DNA of 45,702 nt, taken from NCBI GenBank assembly GCA_023664455.1, contig JAMPFM010000018.1, positions 1 through 45,702 of the forward strand, written 5' to 3'. Positions 8,391-16,321 of this stretch are shown one piece after another. Made by a program: the position numbers and the translations under genes. The notes under the pieces were generated by a model, which saw only the letters and a program-made list of their open reading frames with translations, was not told the DNA's origin and made no database searches. The stretch is from Blautia sp. GTDB taxonomy: Bacteria; Bacillota; Clostridia; Lachnospirales; Lachnospiraceae. Numbering within the stretch: position 1 is the stretch's first letter; every line of letters begins with the position of its first letter.

Positions 8391-10325
8391 TCAATCGCTC
8401 CCGTATGTTTCGATCACATCATTCATCACAATTAACATACCTGCATAAAACAGCACCGCTCTCTTATCGTCCTTTTCGATTTTGTACGGAAGCAGACGGA
8501 TCCAGTGGATCATTTCATGAAAATAAATGCTCTTTATCCGTTCATATCCAAACTTTTGACTCATATAATCCTTCAACAATCTGTGAAGTTCCATATAAGT
8601 CGATGATTTCAGAAAGGAAAAATTAATTCTGTTATCCGTAATCTTCAAATCTTTCGCGGACATCAGAAACTCATATCCGCCGTGAATAGACTGTAATAAT
8701 TTCCCGTAATCGAGGTTTGGCGAATCATGTATATTTCCTGTATTCGGGTCAATGATATAAAAATCATCCATCCCTCTATCATCTCTTGTGCAGATAATGT
8801 TTTCAACCGTCAGATCCCCATGAATAACAGCATACATATCCCCTTGAAATACGTCCTGTAAATAATCCTCTTGCAGATATTTTTCATAAAACGTCAGGTT
8901 TTTGTATGCAACACCATTAATAAAAATAGAGGGATACTGCTGCAAACTGCGGATTCTTCTGGCATTTTTTATTTTATCAAGATTCTTTCCGACTTTTTCC
9001 CGCACATATTCCTGTATTGTTTCTCTGTCCGCATGGCGGACATTAATCCGGTATATGGAATTTTCAAGACTTTCAAGAATTTTTCTGATCATAGACCATC
9101 CATACGCAAGAGGCATAGAATGAATAAACTCAAATAGTCCTACAGAATTACTGCTGTAAGGCATATCGTAATAACAATATAGCGGCGTCTTTTCTTTTTT
9201 TATGATCTCAGGCAGCTTAATCCTTTCACGGTTATCCTCTATCCACAAAATCTGCTGATACAGCTTATCCCCCTCGCCTTTTTCTTCTCCGAATGCATAT
9301 TTACGAAAAAACGTATATCCGTCCCCATTCATGCACAACATCGTGGTCGCATCCGATCCTGCAGAATAATCCCGTATAATTGAAATTCCCTGATTGATCT
9401 GTAAGTAACTTAAAATATAATCTCTATTTTGGTTTGAAAAATAGTTTTCAAGAAATACCAGCCGCTCCTTTGGATCCATATGAGGCAGAAGCTGCAGATA
9501 ATTATCCTCTTCCCGTTCTTTTACCGCATCTTCTCTGTGAAAAGAAGATAACGCCACTAAAATGACCACTGGCAAAACCATATAGACGACCATGTAGACC
9601 ATATGTGCAGTTACAGGACCGTTTTGAAATAATGTCGTTTCTCCGGTACTTCCTTTGATACCGTTTTGCGCAAACAACATCACAAACACATCCACCCATG
9701 TCGTGTCTTCTCCCAATGCCTTCATAAAAGCGGCAAAAAAGTAATAGGAAACAAGATATCCGCACCACATTCCCAGCGTAGCGAAGATCATTTTCATCTT
9801 ATTGATTTTCTGGAAAATGTCTTTAAAATTCCAGATTAGGGCCCATGCAAACTGAAGCATCGCAGATTCTATGGTCTCATTAAAAACAGATGCGATCTTT
9901 TTAATGATTTTCTTAATAAACCCACGGGAAGCGTAAATTATGAGCATCAGAAGCAAAAGAAAAATTGCGGACACCACGTAAAAAAGCGCCGTATCCTGGG
10001 ATTCTTCTCCGCCGATTCCGCTGATCGACAAAAATATATAGATTGCTCCTACTGCCAGAATATCCAGATATCTGTCTGCAATGACAGTCGAAAATCCAAG
10101 GGATCTGCCGTTTTTCATTTTCTTCCCGGCCACCCATGCCCTGACAAATTCACCCAGCTTAAACGGGACAAAATAATTTAACAGATACCCATAGGATAAA
10201 GCGCATATCAAATTCCTGTGGTTTGGTTTCTCATAAATACTAATGAATAATTCCCACCTGATGACCCGCATTAAATGTGCGGCGCACAAAAAGAAGATCG
10301 CTCCGGCGAAGTATAGGATTCCCAT
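8391..10325 (-). CDS. Fusion of LPG-synthase-like membrane (flippase-like) domain and APH/kinase-like domain (cassette gene 2)
   Basis: 644 residues with two parts. Residues 1-262 are polytopic and carry hallmarks of the lysylphosphatidylglycerol-synthase TM / UPF0104 (AglD-like) family: RVIRWELFIS, a NYFVPFKLGEFVRAW motif near 50-64, ADRYLDI near 83, and several helices. Residues about 290-630 form a protein-kinase-like/aminoglycoside-phosphotransferase-like domain. They contain a candidate ATP lysine in FFRKYAF (Lys342), a catalytic loop HGDLTVENI with Asp504 and Asn509, and a metal-binding Asp526 in IIDPNTGN followed by DYGKLLQSI. All catalytic positions look intact. The ATG at 10325 overlaps the upstream stop by one base (TGATG) with GGAGG upstream; a TTG one codon earlier is possible. 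I know both families separately. Their fusion suggests phosphorylation of a small molecule coupled to a membrane lipid or glycan step. Confidence 0.8.
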   Translation of the reverse strand: MGILYFAGAIFFLCAAHLMRVIRWELFISIYEKPNHRNLICALSYGYLLNYFVPFKLGEFVRAWVAGKKMKNGRSLGFSTVIADRYLDILAVGAIYIFLSISGIGGEESQDTALFYVVSAIFLLLLMLIIYASRGFIKKIIKKIASVFNETIESAMLQFAWALIWNFKDIFQKINKMKMIFATLGMWCGYLVSYYFFAAFMKALGEDTTWVDVFVMLFAQNGIKGSTGETTLFQNGPVTAHMVYMVVYMVLPVVILVALSSFHREDAVKEREEDNYLQLLPHMDPKERLVFLENYFSNQNRDYILSYLQINQGISIIRDYSAGSDATTMLCMNGDGYTFFRKYAFGEEKGEGDKLYQQILWIEDNRERIKLPEIIKKEKTPLYCYYDMPYSSNSVGLFEFIHSMPLAYGWSMIRKILESLENSIYRINVRHADRETIQEYVREKVGKNLDKIKNARRIRSLQQYPSIFINGVAYKNLTFYEKYLQEDYLQDVFQGDMYAVIHGDLTVENIICTRDDRGMDDFYIIDPNTGNIHDSPNLDYGKLLQSIHGGYEFLMSAKDLKITDNRINFSFLKSSTYMELHRLLKDYMSQKFGYERIKSIYFHEMIHWIRLLPYKIEKDDKRAVLFYAGMLIVMNDVIETYGSD

Positions 10326-11083
10326 CAAATTAATACCTCCAGCCGCCTGTCATGAAGCGCCAAATTGTATTCATCAGGTGTTCCGAATGAAATATGTTCA
10401 TTGATCGGGAATGTTACGATCTTTTTATTCTGCTTAACCAGTTCATTATACACGCCGCTTATAAAATATTCCGTATATTCACACCGCTGCAGATACTTTT
10501 CAACCGCATCCTGAAACAGCGTTTTATTCTTAAAATAATAGGCGCCGCAGATCGCTTCGTTGCTGGCAACAGCTTTCTCGATCGTTCCAATCACGCGCCC
10601 TGTGGGATCAAACTTTACATAGCTGTAATTTGGATTATCCGATGCAAAAGTCAATAACGCGCCATCAATTCCAGTAAAATCTTCCTTCTTACAGAAATCG
10701 TAAAAGCGTTCACAAATAAACGCATGGTCACAATCGTTGAACAAAACAGGCAATTCATCTCCAACCGCTTTTATGCCTTCGCGGCAGGTCAAAACAGCGC
10801 CGTTTAGCACATGGGGTATCACCTGAATGACTGCGTCAGGATAATATTCCAGAATCTTCTGATCAATATGAAACTGATCGATATGTTCCTGCAGTACAAC
10901 AAAAATCATATCTTCTACAGTAACAAATTTCTTAACAGATTGTGCTGCCCAGAAGAAAAACGGCTTTCCCTGAAGTTCGATCAATGGCTTCGGAAGCCGG
11001 AAATCTTCCCTGCCAAATCTTGTCCCACCGCCACCCATCGGCATGATCAAATGAATTTTTTCCATAAGACTGTCTGTCCCCAT
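10325..11083 (-). CDS. Sugar-phosphate-type nucleotidyltransferase (cassette gene 1)
   Basis: A 252-residue NTP_transferase-fold protein. The nucleotide-binding loop is LIMPMGGGGTRFG near residues 12-24, followed by LPKPLIELQGKPFFFW. VLFNDCDHAF near 113-122 replaces the usual metal-binding LxGD strand, and TIEKAVASNEAICGAYYF is the product-binding region. FGTPDEYNLAL closes the domain as in many sugar-1-phosphate nucleotidyltransferases. A start at Met7 (11065) is also possible; both ATGs have a GGGGA-like site 11 bases upstream. It is the first gene of the cassette and sits right behind a good promoter. It presumably activates a sugar phosphate or similar headgroup with CTP or another NTP. 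Confidence 0.82.
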   Translation of the reverse strand: MGTDSLMEKIHLIMPMGGGGTRFGREDFRLPKPLIELQGKPFFFWAAQSVKKFVTVEDMIFVVLQEHIDQFHIDQKILEYYPDAVIQVIPHVLNGAVLTCREGIKAVGDELPVLFNDCDHAFICERFYDFCKKEDFTGIDGALLTFASDNPNYSYVKFDPTGRVIGTIEKAVASNEAICGAYYFKNKTLFQDAVEKYLQRCEYTEYFISGVYNELVKQNKKIVTFPINEHISFGTPDEYNLALHDRRLEVLI

Positions 11084-11114
11084 ATTTGTATAGTTCCCCT
11101 GTCATTTCATTTTT

Positions 11115-11144
11115 ATTATACATCATATAACACGGTCCACGCAA
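11115..11144 (-). promoter_or_regulatory. Predicted sigma-A promoter of the inserted cassette
   Basis: On the minus strand TTGCGT (11144-11139), an 18-base spacer and a perfect TATAAT (11120-11115). It lies about 30 bases before the nucleotidyltransferase ATG, so the cassette and the downstream trpDCFBA genes can be transcribed without the trp T-box. Confidence 0.65.
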
Positions 11145-11154
11145 TCCATTTTTG

Positions 11155-11187
11155 AGACGATCAAATCGTCTGACGACCAAATCGTCT
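11155..11187 (-). repeat. Tandem inverted repeats between trpG and the cassette
   Basis: Directly after the trpG stop, two adjacent near-identical hairpins: AGACGATTTGGTCGTC (11187-11172) and AGACGATTTGATCGTCT (11171-11155). The second has a 7-bp stem with a TTG loop and is followed by CAAAAATGG, not a U-run, so it is at best a weak terminator or an RNA processing or pausing site. It marks the left junction of the cassette with the trp operon. Confidence 0.6.
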
Positions 11188-11198
11188 TCTGTACGACG

Positions 11199-11780
11199 TT
11201 ATTTTTCTTTTTCCAGCGAGTCTAAAAAATTGCGTACCATCGTTTTCCCATCCGGCGTCAGGATGGATTCCGGGTGAAACTGTACGCCGTAGACGGGGTA
11301 AGTTTTATGCGCCACTGCCATAACTTCGCCGTCCTGTGTTCTTGCCGTTATGGTAAGGCATTCCGGTAAGGTATCTTCAATCAGGGCAAGAGAGTGATAT
11401 CTTGCTACAGGTATTTTATCTGGAAGACCCTGGAAAAGAAGGCAGTTATTATCAATCTCGGTTATGGACTGTTTGCCGTGCATCAGTTCTTTGGCATAGG
11501 AAATCGTGCCGCCGTAAGCTGTGCAGATAGATTGGTGTCCGAGGCAGACGCCCAGAATCGGGATGGTTTTTCCAAGTTCTTTGACCACTTCTATACAGAC
11601 GCCCGCATCTTCCGGACGCCCCGGTCCCGGTGAAAGGATGATGGCGTCCGGTTTCATATTCCGTATTTCCTCTACGGAAAAAGCATCGTTGCGGATAACT
11701 TTGATATCCGGGTTGAGTGAGCCGATTAATTGAAATAAATTATAGGAAAAACTATCATAATTATCGATTAACAAAATCAT
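11199..11780 (-). CDS. trpG: Anthranilate synthase component II (glutamine amidotransferase)
   Basis: Supplies ammonia from glutamine to TrpE. It has 193 residues and is stand-alone. The class I amidotransferase triad is complete: Cys79 in LGVCLGHQS, and His169 and Glu171 in FHPESIL. The oxyanion motif SPGPGRPEDAG is at 50-60. The start is at 11780, where the family begins (MILLIDNYDSF). The AGAAAGG site is rather far upstream (about 14 bases), so initiation may be weak or coupled. It follows trpE after 93 bases. It could also serve p-aminobenzoate synthase, as in some Firmicutes, but the context favours tryptophan. Confidence 0.96.
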   Translation of the reverse strand: MILLIDNYDSFSYNLFQLIGSLNPDIKVIRNDAFSVEEIRNMKPDAIILSPGPGRPEDAGVCIEVVKELGKTIPILGVCLGHQSICTAYGGTISYAKELMHGKQSITEIDNNCLLFQGLPDKIPVARYHSLALIEDTLPECLTITARTQDGEVMAVAHKTYPVYGVQFHPESILTPDGKTMVRNFLDSLEKEK

Positions 11781-11873
11781 TTTTTATAACCATGCCTTTC
11801 TCTTACATCTGCGGCATTTGCAGTCGCAAGATTTCATATTCTTTCTTATGCGGCGAATCCTTTTTCTATGGAA

Positions 11874-13340
11874 TTAGTCGTTTTCCATGTTCTCTGCAGC
11901 TTTCAGTGCGTTGACGACGGCGGCGGCTTTGTTCAGGCATTCCTGAAATTCCATTTCGGGAACGGATTCCGCCACGATACCGGCGCCGCTGCGGACGAAG
12001 ACTTTATTATTTTTCTTATAGGCTATCCTGATAGCGATGCAGGTATCCAGATTGCCTGTAAAATCGAGGTATCCGATAGCGCCGCCGTAGATACCGCGTT
12101 TATTGTTTTCTAAGTCGTTGATTAACTGGCACGCCCTAATCTTAGGTGCGCCGGAAAGCGTTCCAGCCGGAAGGATAGCGTCTATCGCCGAAAGGGCGTC
12201 TTCGTTTTCTTTTATTTCCCCGCGCACGGTAGAGCCGATGTGCATGACATGGGAATAGCGCTCGATACAATGATATTTCTCTACTTCCACGGTGCCAAAT
12301 TTACTGATTTTACCGATATCGTTTCTGCCAAGGTCTACCAGCATATTGTGTTCCGCCAGTTCTTTTGGGTCAGCGAGAAGTTCTTCTTCCAGGGCTTTAT
12401 CCTCTTCGGGGGTTTTTCCGCGAGGTCTTGTTCCCGCCAAGGGGAAAGTATGCAGGATGCCGTTTTCCAGTTTTACAAGCGTTTCCGGGGAAGCGCCCGC
12501 CACTTCCATATCGCTGCTGGAAAAGTAAAACATATAAGGAGAAGGATTCAGGGTACGGAGCACCCGGTATGCGTTTAAGAGGCTTCCCTCAAAACCTGCT
12601 TCCATGCGGTTTGACAGTACGATTTGAAAAATATCCCCTTCTTTAATATGATGTTTTGCTTTTTTAACCATAGAGCAGTATTCTTCTTTACAAAAAAGTG
12701 GGGAAAAATCTGTTGTGCATTTTCCAGAATCATCCGGGGCGGGCGTGCCGTTCTGAATCAGTGTTGCTAGTTGTTTTAATTCTAAGATGGCCCGGTTATA
12801 TTCGGTATCGATATCGTTTAGGTTAATGTTTACCATTAAGATAATCTTTTGTCTGAAATTATCAAAGGCAATGACCTTATCAAAAAGCATTAAATCAACA
12901 TCTTTAAATCCTTCCGTGTCTGTGGCGTTCAGATTTAAAGAAGGCTCCGCGTATTTTAAGTAGTCATAAGAAAAATATCCAACCAGACCGCCGGTAAAAG
13001 GCGGAAGATAGGAAAAGCGCGGACTCTTGTGTTCTTCAATGACCTGGCGGATATATTTTCCGGGGTCAGTCGTTTCAAAGGAAAGCGCGCCCACTTTCAT
13101 CTGTCCGTTCTGGCAGGTGATTTCCAGACTGGGGTCGTAACCTAAGAAAGTATAGCGTCCCCATTTTTCATGGTCAGATACAGATTCCAGAAGATAGCAG
13201 TGACTGGAAACGTTTTTCAGAATGCGCAGGACTTCGATGGGAGTCCTGATATCGGAAAAAATTTCCATACTGATTGGAGCCGTCTTAAATTTATTTTCTT
13301 TTTTTAATTCCTGTAATACTTGAAGTTTGGGTTGAATCAT
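11874..13340 (-). CDS. trpE: Anthranilate synthase component I
   Basis: Converts chorismate to anthranilate using ammonia from TrpG. It has 488 residues. The ATG at 13340 has GGAGG 6 bases upstream; the open frame extends further up into the T-box leader but that part is not coding. The tryptophan feedback site is recognisable as LLES at 50-53 and NPSPYMFYF further on. The chorismate-binding domain shows IFQIVLSNRM, LAGTRPRG, HNMLVDLGRND, LPAGTLSGAPK and GAGIVAESVPE. It is the first structural gene, directly behind the T-box terminator/antiterminator. Confidence 0.98.
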   Translation of the reverse strand: MIQPKLQVLQELKKENKFKTAPISMEIFSDIRTPIEVLRILKNVSSHCYLLESVSDHEKWGRYTFLGYDPSLEITCQNGQMKVGALSFETTDPGKYIRQVIEEHKSPRFSYLPPFTGGLVGYFSYDYLKYAEPSLNLNATDTEGFKDVDLMLFDKVIAFDNFRQKIILMVNINLNDIDTEYNRAILELKQLATLIQNGTPAPDDSGKCTTDFSPLFCKEEYCSMVKKAKHHIKEGDIFQIVLSNRMEAGFEGSLLNAYRVLRTLNPSPYMFYFSSSDMEVAGASPETLVKLENGILHTFPLAGTRPRGKTPEEDKALEEELLADPKELAEHNMLVDLGRNDIGKISKFGTVEVEKYHCIERYSHVMHIGSTVRGEIKENEDALSAIDAILPAGTLSGAPKIRACQLINDLENNKRGIYGGAIGYLDFTGNLDTCIAIRIAYKKNNKVFVRSGAGIVAESVPEMEFQECLNKAAAVVNALKAAENMEND

Positions 13341-13363
13341 CGTTTTCCTCCGTTTCCAGACGT

Positions 13364-13402
13364 AAAAAACGCCCTTAACAAAAATACCTTTTGTCAAGGA
13401 CG
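13364..13402 (-). terminator. T-box-controlled intrinsic terminator of the trp operon
   Basis: On the minus strand a 14-bp stem (CGTCCTTGACAAAA paired with TTTTGTTAAGGGCG, two G-U pairs) is followed by TTTTTT at 13369-13364. It lies between the T-box sequence and the trpE ribosome binding site, the expected place for the competing terminator. Confidence 0.9.
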
Positions 13403-13645
13403 AATAAAATATCCGCGGTGCCACCTTGATTTACAGTTGTACTGTACTCTTAATAGGATACTAGCATATCCTTTCGCAACTGACGTATGCGTTTACGTTG
13501 CAGGATACTAGGCAATTCTGCTTTTCACTGCACCCTCGGCGGTCCATTTGATAACTTGTTTTCCATCCGTTCTCAGCAATACGGACTCTCTGTGGGAGCA
13601 TCATTACCTTTACTTCCGCTTCATCGGTTTCGGCTTTATAAAATT
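13364..13645 (-). promoter_or_regulatory. T-box riboswitch leader (tRNA-Trp responsive)
   Basis: The minus-strand leader of trpE carries the T-box AAGGTGGCACCGCGG at 13427-13413, whose TGGC pairs with the tRNA acceptor end. Upstream, AGAGAG and GCTGAGA blocks fit Stem I, and CAAATGGACC at 13550-13541 places a UGG tryptophan specifier at 13546-13544 with the usual following A. Uncharged tRNA-Trp should stabilise the antiterminator and allow trpE transcription. The identity as a T-box is firm from the conserved box and terminator. The UGG specifier is my reading of the loop and is supported by the downstream trp genes. Confidence 0.9.
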
Positions 13646-13651
13646 TTCTAT

Positions 13652-13680
13652 ATCATAACGCAGTTACTACTAATTGTCAA
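13652..13680 (-). promoter_or_regulatory. Sigma-A promoter of the trp operon
   Basis: Minus strand: perfect TTGACA (13680-13675), 17-base spacer, TATGAT (13657-13652). The start of transcription would fall near 13645, just ahead of the T-box Stem I. Confidence 0.85.
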
Positions 13681-13692
13681 TTCAAATTTTCG

Positions 13693-13788
13693 GAAGTTTA
13701 CCAAAGTTTACCGCAGAAATTTGCCGAAGTTTACTAAAGTTTACCGCCGAAGTTTGCCGAGGTTTACCGGATTTACCGCAGAAGTTTA
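13693..13788. repeat. 33-bp-period tandem repeat between divergent trp and ABC-transporter promoters
   Basis: Two full 33-bp units (13693-13725 and 13726-13758) and a shorter third (13759-13788). Each is built of GAAGTTTACC, AAAGTTTACC and a GCAGAAATTTGCC-like block, so the core GTTTACC recurs about every 10-13 bases. The array lies between the trp -35 and the -35 of the ABC transporter. The period is a multiple of three and the frame happens to be open into the permease, but there is no ribosome binding site for that extension, so I treat it as non-coding. Confidence 0.7.
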
Positions 13789-13797
13789 GAATAGTGC

Positions 13798-13826
13798 TTT
13801 TCAAGCGGTATTGCATATGGTATAAT
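13798..13826 (+). promoter_or_regulatory. Predicted promoter of the amino-acid ABC transporter
   Basis: TTTTCA (13798-13803), 17-base spacer and perfect TATAAT (13821-13826), 37 bases before the permease ATG and just downstream of the 33-bp repeats. Confidence 0.6.
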
Positions 13827-13862
13827 GCGAATCGGAGTTTGAAGCGAAAGGATGAAGGGCGG

Positions 13863-14561
13863 ATGAGTGGATTTCAAGAATGGATATCCAATTTTAGCGA
13901 TTTGTTTTACAGGTGTTTTATCAGGGAAGACCGTTACAAGCTTTTGATAAGCGGTATCGGCGTTACCATTAAAGTATCGCTTTTGGCGGTTATCATCGGT
14001 ATTCTAATCGGTATGCTGATTGCGATGTGTAATCTTTCCAAAAAGAAACCAATCAGATTTATCGGCGGCGTCTATACGGATATCATAAGAGGAACGCCCT
14101 CCGTTACCCAGCTGATGATTATTTATTTCGTTATTTTTGCAACGGTAAATTTAGATAAATGGATTATCGCGGCGATTGCTTTTGGCATTAATTCCGGCGC
14201 CTATGTGTCGGAGATCATCCGGGCGGGCATCCAGTCTATCGACAAGGGACAGACCGAGGCGGGAAGGTCGCTGGGACTTAATGCTTTCCAGACAATGACG
14301 AGAATCGTCATTCCACAGGCGGTAAAAAACATTTTTCCGGCGTTGTGCAATGAGTTTATCGTATTGATTAAAGAAACTGCTATCGTAGGTTATGTAGGGC
14401 TGATGGATATCCAGAAGGCGGGCGATTTCATTAAGAGCGCGACTTTCATCGCATTTATGCCCCTTATCGGAACCGCGATTATTTATTATGTGTTGATTAA
14501 AATACTGACCCTGCTGCTTCGCAGAATCGAAAACAGACTTAGAAAATCAGAGATGCATTAG
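13863..14561 (+). CDS. Polar amino-acid ABC transporter permease
   Basis: A 232-residue inner-membrane permease of the HisM/GlnP type. The open frame reaches back to 13674 through the repeat array, but the ATG at 13863 ([11 protein letters not shown]) follows an AGGATGAAGGG purine-rich site and matches the family start. TM segments include [20 protein letters not shown] and [12 protein letters not shown]. The EAA loop is [22 protein letters not shown] near 134-155, the contact site for the ATPase. RGTPSVTQL is a family signature. It is the first gene of a permease-ATPase-binding protein operon. Substrate specificity cannot be read from sequence; being divergent from trp, aromatic amino acid uptake is one possibility only. 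Confidence 0.9.
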   Translation: MSGFQEWISNFSDLFYRCFIREDRYKLLISGIGVTIKVSLLAVIIGILIGMLIAMCNLSKKKPIRFIGGVYTDIIRGTPSVTQLMIIYFVIFATVNLDKWIIAAIAFGINSGAYVSEIIRAGIQSIDKGQTEAGRSLGLNAFQTMTRIVIPQAVKNIFPALCNEFIVLIKETAIVGYVGLMDIQKAGDFIKSATFIAFMPLIGTAIIYYVLIKILTLLLRRIENRLRKSEMH

Positions 14562-14589
14562 CAGGTTGGGAGAAAGGTATGGTTCTTTT

Positions 14590-15312
14590 ATGATAAAAGT
14601 AAAAAATTTATCTAAAAAATTCGGGGAACAGATGGTATTAAATGGAATCGATGAGCATATTTCCCAAGGTGAAGTGGTTGTGATAATTGGTCCTTCCGGT
14701 TCCGGCAAGAGTACGTTTTTAAGGTGTCTGAATCTGTTAGAGGAAGCCACGGGTGGGGAAATTTATGTGGATGATGAATTAATCAATGCACCGAAGGTGA
14801 ATGTAAACCGAATTAGACAGAAGATGGGAATGGTTTTTCAGCAGTTTAACCTGTTTCCTCATCTGACTATCATGGAAAATATCACCCTTGCACCGACATT
14901 GTTAAAAAAAATGACAAAAGAAGAGGCAATAAAAAAAGGTGAGGAGCTTCTGGCGCGTGTCAATTTATCAGAAAAAGCACAGGCATACCCCGCCCAGTTG
15001 TCCGGCGGGCAGAAACAGAGAGTCGCTATTGCCAGGGCGCTTGCGATGAACCCGGAAATTATGCTGTTTGATGAGCCGACTTCAGCGCTTGACCCGGAAA
15101 TGGTCGGGGAAGTTTTGGACGTTATGAAAGACCTTGCAAAATCCGGCATGACGATGGTAATTGTGACGCATGAGATGGGATTTGCCAGGGAAGTTGCAAC
15201 GAGGGTCCTTTTTATCGACCAGGGAATCGTCATGGAAAGCGGAACGCCGGAAGAGGTTTTCAACAATCCGCAGAATGAGAGGACAAAACTTTTTTTAAGC
15301 AAAGTCTTGTAA
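14590..15312 (+). CDS. Polar amino-acid ABC transporter ATPase
   Basis: A 240-residue nucleotide-binding subunit of the GlnQ/HisP type. Walker [10 protein letters not shown] is near 32-40, the Q-loop is in [14 protein letters not shown], the signature [15 protein letters not shown] is near 137-151, Walker B is [14 protein letters not shown], and the H-loop is VTHEM. The ATG at 14590 matches the family start ([12 protein letters not shown]); an in-frame TTG at 14566 is less likely. An AGAAAGG site lies upstream. It is 28 bases after the permease stop. Confidence 0.93.
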   Translation: MIKVKNLSKKFGEQMVLNGIDEHISQGEVVVIIGPSGSGKSTFLRCLNLLEEATGGEIYVDDELINAPKVNVNRIRQKMGMVFQQFNLFPHLTIMENITLAPTLLKKMTKEEAIKKGEELLARVNLSEKAQAYPAQLSGGQKQRVAIARALAMNPEIMLFDEPTSALDPEMVGEVLDVMKDLAKSGMTMVIVTHEMGFAREVATRVLFIDQGIVMESGTPEEVFNNPQNERTKLFLSKVL

Positions 15313-15406
15313 TGTGCGATATGATTATTATATGGTATTACGCCCTATTCTTTTAGTGGGATATGGCTTTTAATACAACTATATTTTATAACAGGAGGAG
15401 AGTATT

Positions 15407-16237
15407 ATGAAAAAAGTAACAAAGGTAGCAGCTCTTGTACTTGCCACGATTATGATGATGTCCATGCTTACAGCGTGCGGCGGTACAGAGGAAACAAATG
15501 CAGGTGCAGCAAATCAGGATGCAAATGCAGCTGATACAGGGGACGCGGCAGCGGGAGGTGTTCTTACTTTTGGTACGAACGCAGAGTTTCCGCCCTTTGA
15601 ATTTGTCTCAAGCAATGGTGTAATCGATCAATATGACGGTATCGATATGGCGATTGCAAAACAGATTGCTGAAGAAAACGGTATGACGGCAGCTATCGAG
15701 AACATGGAATTTGAATCTCTTCTGGTAGCGCTTCAGAATGGGCAGATTGACGCAGTTATTGCCGGTATGACAGTAAACGAGGAAAGAAAAGAAGCCGCTG
15801 ATTTTTCCGTATCTTATTACACGGCTACACAGGTTATGATTGTAAAAGAGGATTCTGATATTGCATCGGCAGCAGATATGGCGGATAAGAAAATCTGCGT
15901 TATCCAGGGATATACCGGTGAAATCGTTGTCCAGGATTTGGGATATAGCTATGAGTCTTTCAAAAAAGGTACGGACGCTATCATGGAGCTGGTAAACGGC
16001 AAATGTGACGTTGTAGTCATCGATTCCGCAACGGCACAGAAGTATGTAAACGATAACGAAGGTCTTAAAATCGTGGAAGACGCTTCCGCTTTTGAATCGG
16101 AAGAATATGCGATTGCAGTGAAAAAAGGAAATACGGAGTTGCTTGACAAAATCAATCAGGTAGTTGAGAAAATGCTTGCAGACGGCACGATTTCCGAGCT
16201 GGGTGCGAAGTATATTGAAGAAACGGCAGAAGAATAA
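15407..16237 (+). CDS. Amino-acid ABC transporter substrate-binding lipoprotein
   Basis: 276 residues. The N terminus is a lipoprotein signal peptide (MKKVTKVAALVLATIMMMS) with lipobox LTAC, so Cys24 should be lipidated and anchored on the outside of the membrane. A Gly/Asn/Ala/Asp-rich linker follows to about residue 48. The SBP_bac_3 fold then starts with LTFGTNAEFPPFEF, with YDGIDMAIAKQIAEE and DAVIAGMTVNEERK as typical ligand-pocket segments. GGAGG lies 8 bases before the ATG. It closes the operon, with a strong terminator behind it. The 94 bases before it could allow separate expression, common for the binding protein. Confidence 0.93.
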   Translation: MKKVTKVAALVLATIMMMSMLTACGGTEETNAGAANQDANAADTGDAAAGGVLTFGTNAEFPPFEFVSSNGVIDQYDGIDMAIAKQIAEENGMTAAIENMEFESLLVALQNGQIDAVIAGMTVNEERKEAADFSVSYYTATQVMIVKEDSDIASAADMADKKICVIQGYTGEIVVQDLGYSYESFKKGTDAIMELVNGKCDVVVIDSATAQKYVNDNEGLKIVEDASAFESEEYAIAVKKGNTELLDKINQVVEKMLADGTISELGAKYIEETAEE

Positions 16238-16243
16238 TTTGAG

Positions 16244-16297
16244 AAAAAAGACAGTCGGTGCAATCGTGAGATAGTGATTGCGGCGGCTGTCTTTTTT
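16244..16297 (+). terminator. Intrinsic terminator of the amino-acid ABC operon
   Basis: AAAAAAGACAG at the left pairs with CTGTCTTTTTT at the right, with an inner CAATC/GATTG stem. The T-run is at 16291-16297. The A/T flanks make it usable from both strands, so it may also end transcription of the convergent rubredoxin gene. Confidence 0.9.
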
Positions 16298-16321
16298 AAT
16301 CATAAAAATGCTTGAATCTTC

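Noticed and set aside
13341-13424. N-terminal extension of trpE
   Set aside because: This stretch is the T-box terminator and the T-box sequence itself; GGAGG sits before the ATG at 13340.
13693-13788. CRISPR array
   Set aside because: Units are contiguous with no unique spacers of constant length, and no cas genes are present.
13674-13862. N-terminal extension of the ABC permease through the 33-bp repeats
   Set aside because: No ribosome binding site before the early start, the region contains the promoter for the gene, and permease homology begins at 13863.
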